Assembly (NCBI GenBank): GCA_004551945.1
Contig: SFPN01000033.1
Location: 1 to 30,351, forward strand
From: Clostridiales bacterium
GTDB taxonomy: Bacteria > Bacillota > Clostridia > Oscillospirales > Oscillospiraceae
Reading direction: 5' to 3'
Length of the DNA stretch: 30,351 nt
Positions within the stretch are counted from its first letter, which is position 1. Each line of letters opens with the position of its first letter. The translations under genes and the position numbers were made by a program. The notes beneath the pieces are model-generated. The model was not told the DNA's origin and ran no database searches. It saw only the letters and a list, made by a program, of their open reading frames with translations. This document shows positions 1-7,855 of this stretch, in pieces.

Positions 1-36
1 CGCCGCAAGGAAGGCAAGACCGGCGTGAAGAAGTAA
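1..36 (+). CDS. rplF: 50S ribosomal protein L6, C-terminal end (partial)
   Basis: The first 36 bases read as eleven codons (RRKEGKTGVKK) followed by TAA. This basic tail matches the usual end of bacterial L6, which binds 23S rRNA near the factor-binding site. L6 is also the gene expected immediately before L18 in the spc operon, and the next gene here is L18, 17 bases downstream. The rest of the gene lies outside the window. The identification rests on a short tail plus gene order. Confidence 0.75.
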   Translation, partial: RRKEGKTGVKK

Positions 37-53
37 GAAAGAGGTGTGCCTAA

Positions 54-413
54 ATGATTAAGAGACCCGATACTAACGCTCAGCGTCAGAAGCGTCATAA
101 GCGCGTTCGCGGCAAAGTCTCCGGCACATCCGAGAGACCCCGTCTGAACGTATTCCGCAGCGGAACCAACATCTATGCCCAGATCATCGACGATGCCAAG
201 GGCTGCACCCTGGTTTCCGCTTCCTCCCTGGAGAAGGGATTTGAGGGCCGCGGCAACAACTGCGAAGCCGCTGCCAAGGTTGGCGAAGCCATCGGCCAGC
301 GCGCCAAGGACAAGGGCATCGACACTGTGGTCTTTGACCGCGGCGGCTATCTGTACCACGGACGGATCAAGGCCCTGGCAGAAGGCGCCCGCAAGGCCGG
401 CCTGGAATTTTAA
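54..413 (+). CDS. rplR: 50S ribosomal protein L18
   Basis: This 119-residue protein is the 5S-rRNA-binding protein L18, which with L5 and L25-type proteins anchors 5S rRNA in the central protuberance. The Lys/Arg-rich N-terminus (about residues 1-30) and the segment with RPRLNVFRS and IYAQIIDD are typical, as is the C-terminal part with FDRGGYLYHGR and ALAEGARKAGLEF. Length is normal for the family. An AGAGGTG Shine-Dalgarno lies about 7 bases before the ATG. It sits between rplF and rpsE, the standard spc order, and its TAA overlaps an in-frame ATG that I do not take as the rpsE start. Confidence 0.97.
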   Translation: MIKRPDTNAQRQKRHKRVRGKVSGTSERPRLNVFRSGTNIYAQIIDDAKGCTLVSASSLEKGFEGRGNNCEAAAKVGEAIGQRAKDKGIDTVVFDRGGYLYHGRIKALAEGARKAGLEF

Positions 414-430
414 TGGGAGGAGGAAACGAA

Positions 431-931
431 ATGCCTAGATTTGAAAGAGAACCCAGCGAGTTCGTGGAAAAAGTCGTTTCCCTGAACCGTGTCTCCAAGA
501 CCGTCAAGGGCGGCCGCGTGATGAAGTTCTCCGCTCTGGTCGTCGTGGGCGACGAAAAGGGCAAGGTGGGCTTTGGCCTGGGTAAGGCCGCCGAGGTCCC
601 CGAGGCCATCCGCAAGGGCCTGGAAGCTGCCAAGAAGAACATGTTCACCATCACCCTGTCCGGCACCACCATCCCCCACGAGGTGATCGGCGAGTTCGGC
701 GCCGGCCGCGTGCTGATGAAGCCCGCTGCCCCCGGTACCGGCGTTATCGCCGGCGGCCCCGTGCGTGCCGTTCTGGAAGCTGCCGGAATTAAGGACATTC
801 GTACCAAGTGCCTGCGCTCCAACAATCCGCAGAACGTGGTCTCCGCCACCATGGAGGGTCTGAAGTCCCTGCGTGGTCCTGAGGCAGTGGCCCGCATCCG
901 CGGCAAGAGCGTGGAAGAGATCGTAGGCTAA
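431..931 (+). CDS. rpsE: 30S ribosomal protein S5
   Basis: S5 is a small-subunit protein involved in decoding fidelity and mRNA unwinding at the entry site. The 166-residue product has the double-stranded-RNA-binding-like N-terminal domain (FVEKVVSLNRVSKTVKGG, then GDEKGKVGFGLGKA) and the C-terminal domain with AAPGTGVIAGGPVRAVLEAAGI. I chose the ATG at 431 because GGGAGGAGG at 415-423 is correctly spaced before it. An upstream in-frame ATG at 413 would add six residues read through the Shine-Dalgarno itself (MGGGNE). It is followed 14 bases later by rpmD. Confidence 0.97.
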   Translation: MPRFEREPSEFVEKVVSLNRVSKTVKGGRVMKFSALVVVGDEKGKVGFGLGKAAEVPEAIRKGLEAAKKNMFTITLSGTTIPHEVIGEFGAGRVLMKPAAPGTGVIAGGPVRAVLEAAGIKDIRTKCLRSNNPQNVVSATMEGLKSLRGPEAVARIRGKSVEEIVG

Positions 932-945
932 GGAGGGCTTAAGAA

Positions 946-1128
946 ATGGCAAATCTGAACATTAAGCTCGTCAAGAGCCTCAACGGCCGGATTGCAAAGC
1001 ATAAGGCCACCGCAGAAGCCCTCGGCCTGCGCAAGATCGGCGACACCACCGTGCAGCCTGACAATGCTGCTACCCGGGGCAAGATCGCCCACATCGGTTA
1101 CCTGCTGAAGGTCACCGAGGAACAGTAA
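946..1128 (+). CDS. rpmD: 50S ribosomal protein L30
   Basis: This 60-residue protein is bacterial L30, a small large-subunit protein with a ferredoxin-like fold. The N-terminal strand (NLNIKLVKSL), the GLRKIGDTTVQPDN segment and the C-terminal IAHIGYLLKVTEE are characteristic, and the length is exactly usual. An AGGAGG begins at the last base of the rpsE stop codon and precedes the ATG. Gene order rpsE-rpmD-rplO is the conserved spc order. Confidence 0.96.
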   Translation: MANLNIKLVKSLNGRIAKHKATAEALGLRKIGDTTVQPDNAATRGKIAHIGYLLKVTEEQ

Positions 1129-1141
1129 GGAGGCGCACGAC

Positions 1142-1582
1142 ATGAAACTGCATGAACTTTCTCCCGTGCCCGGCTCCAACCCCAAGGCCTATCGCAAGGG
1201 CCGCGGCAACGGTTCCGGCAACGGTAAGACCGCCGGCCGCGGCCAGAAGGGCCAGTGGGCCCGTTCCGGCGGCGGTGTCCGGGTCGGTTTCGAAGGCGGC
1301 CAGATGCCTCTGGCTCGCCGCATCCCCAAGAGAGGCTTCAACAACATCTTTGCCAAGCCTCTGGAAGCCATCAACGTCTCCGCACTGGAAAAGTTTGAAG
1401 ACGGCGCAGAAGTCACCGTCAACGACCTGCTGGAGAAGGGCATCCTCTCCAAGTGCGAGTATGGCGTGAAGATCCTCGGCAACGGCAGCCTGACCAAGAA
1501 GCTGACTGTTAAGGCCAATGCATTCTCCGAGTCCGCAAAGGCTAAAATTGAAGAAGCAGGCGGGAAGGCTGAGGTGGTCTGA
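1142..1582 (+). CDS. rplO: 50S ribosomal protein L15
   Basis: This 146-residue protein is L15, which binds 23S rRNA. The N-terminal third is the extended Gly/Arg/Lys-rich tail that threads into the subunit (KGRGNGSGNGKTAGRGQKGQ, then GFEGGQMPLARRIPKRGFNN). The C-terminal globular part includes VKILGNGSLTKKLTVKANAFS. An AAGGAGG overlaps the rpmD stop codon and sets the start. The last base of its TGA is the first base of the secY ATG, so the two are probably translationally coupled. Confidence 0.97.
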   Translation: MKLHELSPVPGSNPKAYRKGRGNGSGNGKTAGRGQKGQWARSGGGVRVGFEGGQMPLARRIPKRGFNNIFAKPLEAINVSALEKFEDGAEVTVNDLLEKGILSKCEYGVKILGNGSLTKKLTVKANAFSESAKAKIEEAGGKAEVV

Positions 1583-2928
1583 TGTTTAAGACCATCCGTA
1601 ACGCATGGAAGCTGCCGGAGCTGCGGCGCAAGCTCCTGTTTGTGGTCTTTGCGTTGCTGATCTTCCGTCTGGGCGCTGCCATCCCGGTGCCCTATATCAA
1701 CACGGAGTACCTGCAGCAGTATATCTCCGCAAACTCCGGAACCATTTTTGGTCTGCTCAATACCCTGAGTGGTTCCGCCCTGTCCCATGCGACGCTGTTC
1801 GCTCTGTCCATCCAGCCCTATATCAACGCCTCCATTATCATCCAGCTGCTGACCATTGCGATTCCCGCTCTGGAGCGGCTGGCCAAGGACGGCGGCGAAG
1901 AGGGCAAGAAGAAGATTCAGTCCATCACCCGGTACACCACGCTGGCCATCGGCCTGCTCCAGGGCTTCGGTTACTACACCCTGATCAAGAGCTACGGCCT
2001 GCTGACCAACGAGGGCTTCTGGGCCGGACTGGTGATCGTGGTGTCCTTCACCGCGGGCGCAGTCTTCCTCATGTGGCTGGGCGAACAGATTACGGAGTTC
2101 GGCATCGGCAACGGCATCTCCATCATCCTGTTTACGGGTATCGTTTCCCGCGGACCGGCCATGATCACCACCCTCGTTACCGGTGTGAAGAACTATGTGA
2201 GCGCGCCTGACACCACCAGCTGGACCGACGAGGCCATCCAGGCTCTGCAAGCCAGCACGATGCATCCTCTGGTCGCTCTGCTGCTGGTTGTTGGTATGCT
2301 GGCTCTGGTCGTTTTCATCGTGTTCGTCAGCAATGCCGAGCGCAAGATCCCGGTGCAGTATGCCAAGCGTGTGGTAGGCCGGAAGATGTACGGCGGTCAG
2401 TCCACCCACATCCCCATCAAGGTCAACCTCAGCGGCGTTCTGCCCATCATCTTCGCTCAGTCCATTGCCATGATCCCCGCGACCATCGGCATGTTTGTTC
2501 CCTCCTCTCAGACGGAGGGCTCCGGCTGGAACACCTTCCTGTCCGTGTTCAATTCCACCAGCGCGCTGTACGCAGTGATCTACTTCCTGCTGATCATCGC
2601 ATTCAGCTATTTCTATGCTACCATCCAGTTTAACCCCGTGGAGGTAGCCAACAACCTGAAGAAAAACGGTGGCTTCGTGCCTGGCTTCCGTCCCGGCCGT
2701 CCCACGGCTGAGTTCCTGGGCAAGGTGCTCTCCCGCCTGACCTTCTTCGGCGCCATTTACCTGGGTATCGTAGCAATCCTGCCCATCATCGTTGAAAACG
2801 CCACCAGCATCACCAACCTGTCCATCGGCGGTACTTCCGTCATCATCGTGGTGGGCGTTGCTCTGGAGACCGTGAAGATGATCGAGGCACAGATGCTCAT
2901 GCGGCACTACAAGGGATTCCTGGAATAA
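1582..2928 (+). CDS. secY: Preprotein translocase channel subunit SecY
   Basis: SecY forms the protein-conducting pore of the Sec translocon in the cytoplasmic membrane. The 448-residue product has about ten hydrophobic segments. Family signatures seen are the N-terminal LRRKLLFVVFALLIFRLGAAIPVP, the plug/TM2 region with HATLFALSIQPYINASIIIQLL, the cytoplasmic loop ERKIPVQYAKRVVG with GGQSTHIPIKVNLSGVLPIIFA, and the C-terminal MLMRHYKGFLE. Its start overlaps the rplO stop by one base (TGATG), implying coupling. adk follows after 13 bases. Placement inside the spc operon is standard. Confidence 0.98.
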   Translation: MFKTIRNAWKLPELRRKLLFVVFALLIFRLGAAIPVPYINTEYLQQYISANSGTIFGLLNTLSGSALSHATLFALSIQPYINASIIIQLLTIAIPALERLAKDGGEEGKKKIQSITRYTTLAIGLLQGFGYYTLIKSYGLLTNEGFWAGLVIVVSFTAGAVFLMWLGEQITEFGIGNGISIILFTGIVSRGPAMITTLVTGVKNYVSAPDTTSWTDEAIQALQASTMHPLVALLLVVGMLALVVFIVFVSNAERKIPVQYAKRVVGRKMYGGQSTHIPIKVNLSGVLPIIFAQSIAMIPATIGMFVPSSQTEGSGWNTFLSVFNSTSALYAVIYFLLIIAFSYFYATIQFNPVEVANNLKKNGGFVPGFRPGRPTAEFLGKVLSRLTFFGAIYLGIVAILPIIVENATSITNLSIGGTSVIIVVGVALETVKMIEAQMLMRHYKGFLE

Positions 2929-2941
2929 GAGGTAATTCAAG

Positions 2942-3574
2942 ATGAAACTGATTCTTTTAGGCCCTCCGGGCGCCGGCAAAGGCACCCAGGCTGAGATTCT
3001 GAATAAGAAGCTCAATATCCCGACCATTTCCACCGGCAACATCCTCCGGGCCGCCGTGAAGAACGGCACCCCCGTTGGTCTGAAGGCCAAGGAGTATATG
3101 GACGCCGGCAAGCTGGTCCCCGATGAGGTAATCATTGGCGTGATCTCCGAGCGCCTGGCAGAAGCAGACTGCCAGAACGGCTTTATCCTCGACGGCGTGC
3201 CCCGCACCATTCCCCAGGCGGAAGCTCTGGAGAAGGCGGGCATCGCCTTCGACGCCGTGGTCTCCATCGAGATCTCCGACGAGGAGATCGTGGAGCGCAT
3301 GGGCGGCCGTCGGGTCTGCGCCTCCTGCGGCGCCCCCTACCATGTGAAGAACATGCCTCCCAAGGTGGAAGGCGTGTGCGACAGCTGCGGGGGCAAGCTG
3401 GAAGCCCGGGCCGACGACAAGCCTGAGGTTGTCCGGGACAGACTGCGCGTCTACCACCAGGAAACCGCGCCTCTGAAGGATTTCTACGCAGCGAGAAACC
3501 TGCTGAAGACCGTAGACAATCAGCCCACTGTGGCTGAGACGACAACTGCTATTCTGAATGCACTGGGGCTGTAA
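2942..3574 (+). CDS. adk: Adenylate kinase
   Basis: Adk catalyses ATP + AMP = 2 ADP and keeps adenylate energy charge balanced in the cytoplasm. The 210-residue product has the P-loop GPPGAGKGTQ at residues 7-16, the AMP-binding segment STGNILRAAV near residues 30-39, and FILDGVPRT at 81-89. The LID domain carries four cysteines (C126, C129, C146, C149), the zinc-binding form common in Gram-positive bacteria. Its place between secY and map is the usual Firmicutes order. Only 3 bases separate its stop from map. Confidence 0.98.
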   Translation: MKLILLGPPGAGKGTQAEILNKKLNIPTISTGNILRAAVKNGTPVGLKAKEYMDAGKLVPDEVIIGVISERLAEADCQNGFILDGVPRTIPQAEALEKAGIAFDAVVSIEISDEEIVERMGGRRVCASCGAPYHVKNMPPKVEGVCDSCGGKLEARADDKPEVVRDRLRVYHQETAPLKDFYAARNLLKTVDNQPTVAETTTAILNALGL

Positions 3575-3577
3575 GCT

Positions 3578-4339
3578 ATGATATCGCTGAAGTCTCCCAG
3601 AGATATTGAGGGGATGCGCCGAGCAGGACAAATTACCGCGGCGGCCCGCGCGTTGGCGGGCAAAATGGTACGTCCTGGCGTAACCACTCTTGAAATAGAT
3701 ACCGCAGTTCGTAACTTCATCGAAAGCCAGGGAGCAACGCCCTCTTTCCTGGGCTACGGGGGATTCCCCGGCTCCGCCTGTATTTCGGTGAACGATGAAG
3801 TCATCCATGGGATCCCCAGCAATCAGGTCCTGAAGGACGGCGACATCGTGAGTGTAGATGTGGGCGCCTATATCGGCGGCTTTCACGGCGACTGCGCGGC
3901 AACCTTCCCCTGCGGAACCATCAGCAAGGAGGCGGCAAGACTCATTGCCGTCACCGAGCAGTCGTTCTGGGAAGGGATGAAGTTTGCCCGCTTCGGTTAC
4001 CGGGTCAGCGACATTTCCCACGCCATCCAGAAGTACGTGGAAGAAAACGGCTTCTCGATTGTGCGGGACTATGTGGGCCACGGCGTGGGCGCCAATCTCC
4101 ACGAAGCTCCCGAGGTTCCCAACTATGGAAAACCCGGCCACGGCCCCCGGCTTGCTCCCGGGATGACCCTGGCTGTGGAGCCCATGGTAAACCAGGGAGA
4201 CTGGAAGGTCAGGGTGATGCGGGACGGCTGGACCGTAAGAACAGCCGACGGCTCCCTGGCTGCCCACTATGAGAACTCAATTCTCATCACCAAGGGTGAG
4301 CCTGAGATTCTCACCCAAGTGGGGGATCTGCGCGTATGA
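3578..4339 (+). CDS. map: Type I methionine aminopeptidase
   Basis: This enzyme removes the initiator methionine from nascent proteins with small second residues. The 253-residue product has the pita-bread-fold ligands expected of the family: H78 in IHGIP as substrate-side histidine, and metal ligands D94, D105, H168, E201 and E232 in the contexts VDVGA, HGDCA, GHGVG, AVEP and YENS. There is no N-terminal zinc-finger extension, so this is the short bacterial form. It starts 3 bases after adk and its stop overlaps the next start (ATGA at 4336-4339). Confidence 0.97.
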   Translation: MISLKSPRDIEGMRRAGQITAAARALAGKMVRPGVTTLEIDTAVRNFIESQGATPSFLGYGGFPGSACISVNDEVIHGIPSNQVLKDGDIVSVDVGAYIGGFHGDCAATFPCGTISKEAARLIAVTEQSFWEGMKFARFGYRVSDISHAIQKYVEENGFSIVRDYVGHGVGANLHEAPEVPNYGKPGHGPRLAPGMTLAVEPMVNQGDWKVRVMRDGWTVRTADGSLAAHYENSILITKGEPEILTQVGDLRV

Positions 4340-4620
4340 TTCTTCGGCAAGGAGATTTCGTACGTGCCGCCGCCGGCCACGACAAGGACCAGCTCTTCCT
4401 GGTGCTCCGGGAGGAGGGGGACTTTCTCTGGCTGGTGGACGGAAAACGCAGAACAATTGAGACTCCCAAGAAAAAACGGCGAAAGCACGTTGTTTCCGCG
4501 GGGGTCTGGACGCACCCGGTTGCCGGCCGCATGAAAGACGGCGAGCCGGTGCTGGACAGTGAAATCAGGAGGGCGCTGGCCGCCTTCCGGAATAGGTTCA
4601 GTGAGACCAAGGAGGTATGA
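4336..4620 (+). CDS. KOW-domain RNA-binding protein (L14e/L6e-like)
   Basis: This 94-residue basic protein begins with a KOW-like strand pattern (QGDFVRAAAGHDKDQLFLVL) followed by DGKRRTIETPKKKRRKHV, as in the short KOW proteins that Clostridia often encode between map and infA. Family knowledge suggests RNA or ribosome binding, but I know of no defined function. Its ATG overlaps the map stop by four bases, so translation is probably coupled. Its last codons contain the Shine-Dalgarno of infA (AAGGAGGT at 4609-4616). Residues from about 60 on look helical and are not recognisable. Confidence 0.85.
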   Translation: MILRQGDFVRAAAGHDKDQLFLVLREEGDFLWLVDGKRRTIETPKKKRRKHVVSAGVWTHPVAGRMKDGEPVLDSEIRRALAAFRNRFSETKEV

Positions 4621-4623
4621 CGC

Positions 4624-4851
4624 TTGTCGAAAAGCGACATGATTGAGCTGGAGGGTACTGTGGTTGAGGCCCTGCCCAACACCACGTTCCGGGTCGACAT
4701 CGGAAACGACCATATTATTCTGGCTCATATTTCCGGAAAGCTCAGGATGAATTTCATCCGTATTCTGCCGGGTGACAAGGTTACGGTCCAGATTTCCCCG
4801 TATGATCTGACACGGGGTCGGATCACCTGGCGCAGCAAATCCACAAAGTAA
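4624..4851 (+). CDS. infA: Translation initiation factor IF-1
   Basis: IF-1 is an S1/OB-fold protein that occupies the ribosomal A site during initiation. The 75-residue product carries the canonical core: EGTVVEALPN, ILAHISGKLRMNFIRILPGD and SPYDLTRGRITWR. I use the TTG at 4624 as start. It gives the conserved N-terminus MSKSDMIELEG, and AAGGAGGT ends 7 bases upstream. The next in-frame ATG at 4639 would remove conserved residues. A TTG start may keep IF-1 output below that of the ribosomal proteins (inference). rpmJ follows after 24 bases. Confidence 0.96.
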   Translation: MSKSDMIELEGTVVEALPNTTFRVDIGNDHIILAHISGKLRMNFIRILPGDKVTVQISPYDLTRGRITWRSKSTK

Positions 4852-4875
4852 CGAGGCTTCCAGGAGGTAAAAGTT

Positions 4876-4989
4876 ATGAAAGTAAGACCGTCCGTCAAGC
4901 CCATGTGCGAAAAGTGCAAGATCATCAAGCGCAAGGGCAAAGTTATGGTCATTTGCGAAAACCCTAAGCATAAGCAGAGACAAGGTTAA
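4876..4989 (+). CDS. rpmJ: 50S ribosomal protein L36
   Basis: This 37-residue protein is L36, the smallest large-subunit protein. It starts MKVRPSVKPMCEKCK and has the full zinc ribbon C11, C14, C27, H32, so it is the zinc-dependent form. AGGAGG at 4862-4867 lies 8 bases before the ATG, and the gene ends in TAA at 4987-4989. Position between infA and rpsM is the standard alpha-operon order. Confidence 0.97.
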   Translation: MKVRPSVKPMCEKCKIIKRKGKVMVICENPKHKQRQG

Positions 4990-5009
4990 GAAGGAGGCGC
5001 TGAAGAAAT

Positions 5010-5378
5010 ATGGCAAGAATTGCCGGCATCGACCTGCCGAAGAATAAGAGAATTGAAATCGGTCTGACCTATATCTACGGGATCGGACGCACCAGCGCCG
5101 CCAAGATTCTGGCTGAGACGGGCATCAACCCCGACACCAGAGTGAAGGACCTCACCGAGCAGGATGAAGCTGCTCTGCGTGAAGTCATCGGCCGTGAATA
5201 CATGGTCGAGGGCGACCTGCGCCGCAACGTGGCAATGGACATCAAGCGCCTGACTGAGATCGGCTGCTACAGAGGTCTGCGTCACCGCAAGGGCCTGCCC
5301 GTTCGGGGCCAGCGCTCCAAGACCAACGCCCGCACCCGCAAGGGTCCCAAGCGTACCGTCGCAAATAAGAAGAAGTAA
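5010..5378 (+). CDS. rpsM: 30S ribosomal protein S13
   Basis: S13 sits in the head of the small subunit and contacts P-site tRNA and the inter-subunit bridge. The 122-residue product opens with MARIAGIDLPKNKRIEIGLT and has the helix-hairpin-helix region IYGIGRTSAAKIL. It ends in the basic tail with GLRHRKGLPVRGQRSKTNAR and a Lys-rich terminus. AAGGAGG at 4991-4997 precedes the start. It lies between rpmJ and rpsK as expected. Confidence 0.98.
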   Translation: MARIAGIDLPKNKRIEIGLTYIYGIGRTSAAKILAETGINPDTRVKDLTEQDEAALREVIGREYMVEGDLRRNVAMDIKRLTEIGCYRGLRHRKGLPVRGQRSKTNARTRKGPKRTVANKKK

Positions 5379-5396
5379 GAAAGGAGGAGTATCGCT

Positions 5397-5795
5397 ATGG
5401 CTAACCCCAAGAAGAAGGTCGTCAGAAGACGCCGTGAACGCAAGAACATCGAGAAGGGCGCAGTGCATATCCGCTCTTCCTTCAACAACACCATGGTTAC
5501 CGTGACCGACACTGCCGGCAACGCCCTGTCCTGGGCTTCCGCAGGCGGCCTGGGTTTCCGCGGCTCCAGAAAGTCCACTCCTTACGCCGCTCAGACCGCA
5601 GCTGAGACTGCGGCCAAGGCAGCCATCGAGGCATGTGGCCTGAAGAGCGTGGAAGTGTACGTGAAGGGCCCCGGCTCCGGCCGTGAGGCTGCCATCCGTG
5701 CCCTGCAGGCCGTGGGTCTGGAAGTCACCATGATCAAGGACGTGACTCCCATCCCTCACAACGGATGCCGTCCCCCCAAGAGACGCCGCGTCTGA
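5397..5795 (+). CDS. rpsK: 30S ribosomal protein S11
   Basis: S11 forms part of the platform next to the mRNA exit path. The 132-residue product has the basic N-terminus (PKKKVVRRRRERKNIEKG), the strand HIRSSFNNTMVTVTDTAGNA, the motif VKGPGSGREAAIRAL and the end IPHNGCRPPKRRRV, all typical. The start follows AAAGGAGG by about 10 bases. It is 18 bases after rpsM and 24 before rpsD. Confidence 0.98.
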   Translation: MANPKKKVVRRRRERKNIEKGAVHIRSSFNNTMVTVTDTAGNALSWASAGGLGFRGSRKSTPYAAQTAAETAAKAAIEACGLKSVEVYVKGPGSGREAAIRALQAVGLEVTMIKDVTPIPHNGCRPPKRRRV

Positions 5796-5819
5796 TCGAA
5801 GGAAAGGAGAAAAACAATT

Positions 5820-6422
5820 ATGGCAAAGAATACGCAGCCTATCGCCAAGCGCTGCAAGGCGCTGGGCATTTCTCCTACCGTTATGGGTTACAGCAAGAAG
5901 GAGACCAACCGTAACCCCGGCGGTCAGATGAGAAAGAAGAAGAGCGAGTACGCTCTGCAGCTGACGGAGAAGCAGAAGGTCAAGTTCGTCTATGGCATTC
6001 TGGAGAAGCAGTTCCGTTCCTACTATGAGAAGGCCTCCCGTATGCCCGGCAAGACCGGCGAGAACCTGCTGATTCTGGTGGAGCGCCGCCTGGACAACGT
6101 GGTGTACCGCCTGGGCTTCGCCATGACCCGCCGTGAGGCCCGTCAGCTGGTGAACCACGGTCACTTCACCGTCAACGGCCACAAGGTCAACATCCCCTCC
6201 TTCCTGGTGAAGCCCGGCGATGTGATCGAGGTTGCTGAGAAGAGCCGCTCTTCCGTGAAGTTCAAGAGACTCACCGGCGAGGACGCCGTGATGGTGACCC
6301 TGCCCCAGTGGCTGGAGCGGGAGAAGAACACCCTGAAGGGCACCGTGACCAAGCTGCCTGCACGTGAAGACATCGATATGCCCATTGAGGAACACCTCAT
6401 CGTCGAGTTGTACTCCAAATAA
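5820..6422 (+). CDS. rpsD: 30S ribosomal protein S4, zinc-free form
   Basis: S4 is a primary 16S rRNA binder and, in several bacteria, a translational repressor of the alpha operon. The 200-residue product has the S4 RNA-binding domain (LDNVVYRLGFAMTRREARQLVNHGHFTVNG) at about residues 90-120 and the end EEHLIVELYSK. The N-terminal domain, which binds zinc through four cysteines in many S4 proteins, has only one cysteine (C12), so this is the zinc-independent paralogue type. Its location in the alpha operon before rpoA is the classical one; in Bacillus subtilis rpsD is elsewhere. Confidence 0.97.
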   Translation: MAKNTQPIAKRCKALGISPTVMGYSKKETNRNPGGQMRKKKSEYALQLTEKQKVKFVYGILEKQFRSYYEKASRMPGKTGENLLILVERRLDNVVYRLGFAMTRREARQLVNHGHFTVNGHKVNIPSFLVKPGDVIEVAEKSRSSVKFKRLTGEDAVMVTLPQWLEREKNTLKGTVTKLPAREDIDMPIEEHLIVELYSK

Positions 6423-6457
6423 TACGCTACCCTCGGCAGGAAAACGGAATGACGATA

Positions 6458-6477
6458 GGGCGGGCGTCCGCCCGCCC
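6458..6477 (+). repeat. GC-only hairpin between rpsD and rpoA
   Basis: GGGCGGGCG (6458-6466) and CGCCCGCCC (6469-6477) are perfect reverse complements, so the RNA can form a very stable hairpin (about 7 bp plus loop in practice). No U-tract follows and the rpoA Shine-Dalgarno begins about 10 bases later, so it is not a normal intrinsic terminator. It may shield an mRNA 3' end, tune rpoA relative to rpsD, or be a small intergenic palindrome. Confidence 0.6.
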
Positions 6478-6499
6478 CACGTAAGAAGGAGGGTAACAA

Positions 6500-7447
6500 A
6501 TGGTAGAAATCGAAAAGCCGCGCATCGAATGCATCGAGAAGCCGGGAGACAATTCCTATGGAAAGTGCATCGTCGAGCCTTTGGAGCGCGGCTATGGCAC
6601 CACGTTAGGCAACTCTCTTCGCCGGATTCTGCTGTCTTCACTGCCCGGAACCGCAGTTACGAGCATCAAGATTGCAGGCGTTCAGCATGAGTTCAGCTCG
6701 ATCCCCGGTGTGAAAGAGGATGTAACCGAGATTGTCCTGAACGTAAAGGGCATCATTGCCAAACTCTACAGCGAGGGCACCAAGACGGTCTACATCGAAG
6801 CCTCCGGCGAAGGTGTGGTTACTGCCGGCGATATCAAGGCCGACAGCGAGGTGGAGATCCTCAACCCCGACCATCCCATCGCCACCCTGGGCCCCGACGC
6901 GGTTTTGAACATGGAGCTGACTTTGTCCCACGGCAGAGGCTATGTTCCCGCGGACCGCAACAAGACGCCTCAGACCGTCATCGGTGTGATTCCCGTTGAC
7001 TCGGTCTACACCCCCGTGAAGAAGGTCAACTACACCGTGGAGAACACCCGCGTGAAGGACTTGACCGACTTCGACAAGCTGACCCTGGAGGTGTGGACCA
7101 ACGGAACCATCGCCGCGCGGGATGCTGTTTCTCTGGGCGCCCGGATCCTCTGTGATCACTTTATGCTGTTTACAGATCTCAGTGAAACCATGGGCAGCAA
7201 ATCCACCGTGGTGGAGAAATCTCCTGACATCCGCGACAAGGTGCTGGAGATGACCATTGAGGAGCTGGATCTGTCGGTCAGAAGCTTCAACTGCCTGAAG
7301 CGGGCCAACATCAACACCGTTGAGGACTTGATCTCCAAGACCGAGGACGAGATGATGAAGGTTCGTAATCTGGGCCGGAAGTCTCTGGAAGAAGTAATTA
7401 ACAAGCTGGCTATGATGGGCCTGTCCCTGGCCAGTGATGACAATTGA
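6500..7447 (+). CDS. rpoA: DNA-directed RNA polymerase subunit alpha
   Basis: The alpha subunit dimerises to scaffold RNA polymerase assembly and its C-terminal domain contacts UP elements and activators. The 315-residue product has the N-terminal assembly domain (FVEPLERGYGTTLGNSLRRILLSSLPG-like region at about residues 24-52, with the conserved LRRILLSS). After a linker comes the C-terminal domain with LDLSVRSFNCLKRANINTVEDL and VRNLGRKSLEEV, the DNA- and activator-contact surface. AAGGAGGG lies before the ATG. It sits between rpsD and rplQ, the conserved alpha-operon order, after a 77-base gap that is long for this operon and holds a GC hairpin. Confidence 0.98.
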   Translation: MVEIEKPRIECIEKPGDNSYGKCIVEPLERGYGTTLGNSLRRILLSSLPGTAVTSIKIAGVQHEFSSIPGVKEDVTEIVLNVKGIIAKLYSEGTKTVYIEASGEGVVTAGDIKADSEVEILNPDHPIATLGPDAVLNMELTLSHGRGYVPADRNKTPQTVIGVIPVDSVYTPVKKVNYTVENTRVKDLTDFDKLTLEVWTNGTIAARDAVSLGARILCDHFMLFTDLSETMGSKSTVVEKSPDIRDKVLEMTIEELDLSVRSFNCLKRANINTVEDLISKTEDEMMKVRNLGRKSLEEVINKLAMMGLSLASDDN

Positions 7448-7499
7448 CCCCAGGTTCGGAACATGCCGAACCATCAAAACCGAAGGGAGTTGAACCAAC

Positions 7500-7841
7500 A
7501 TGTCCGGTAACCGTAAGCTCGGTAAGCGCACCGATCAGCGGAAGGCTATGCTGAGAGCCATGGTGACCTACCTGCTGGAGAACGGTCAGATCAAGACCAC
7601 TCTGGCCCGCGCCAAGGAAGTGGCTCCTCTGGCCGAGAAGATGATCACCCTGTCCAAGAAGAACGACCTGGCTGCTTACCGTCAGGCTCTGGCCTTCATC
7701 ACCAAGGAGGACGTGGCTCACAAGCTGTTCACCGAGATGAACCAGAAGTATATGAACCGCGACGGCGGCTACACCCGGATCGTGCGTATGGGCCCCCGTA
7801 AGGGCGACGCGGCCGAAATGGCAATCATCCAGCTGGTGTAA
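7500..7841 (+). CDS. rplQ: 50S ribosomal protein L17
   Basis: L17 lies near the peptide exit tunnel of the large subunit. The 113-residue product begins MSGNRKLGKRTDQRKAMLRA and includes MVTYLLENGQIKTTLARAKEVAPLAEKMI and the end YTRIVRMGPRKGDAAEMAIIQLV, with normal length. A GAAGGGAG precedes the ATG. It is the last gene of the operon: a strong terminator starts 14 bases after its stop. Confidence 0.98.
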   Translation: MSGNRKLGKRTDQRKAMLRAMVTYLLENGQIKTTLARAKEVAPLAEKMITLSKKNDLAAYRQALAFITKEDVAHKLFTEMNQKYMNRDGGYTRIVRMGPRKGDAAEMAIIQLV

Positions 7842-7855
7842 TAGAAAACGAGCAA

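Noticed and set aside
1189..3300. A 703-codon minus-strand frame across rplO, secY and adk
   Set aside because: Antisense to three well-conserved genes, with no ribosome site and no recognisable domain.
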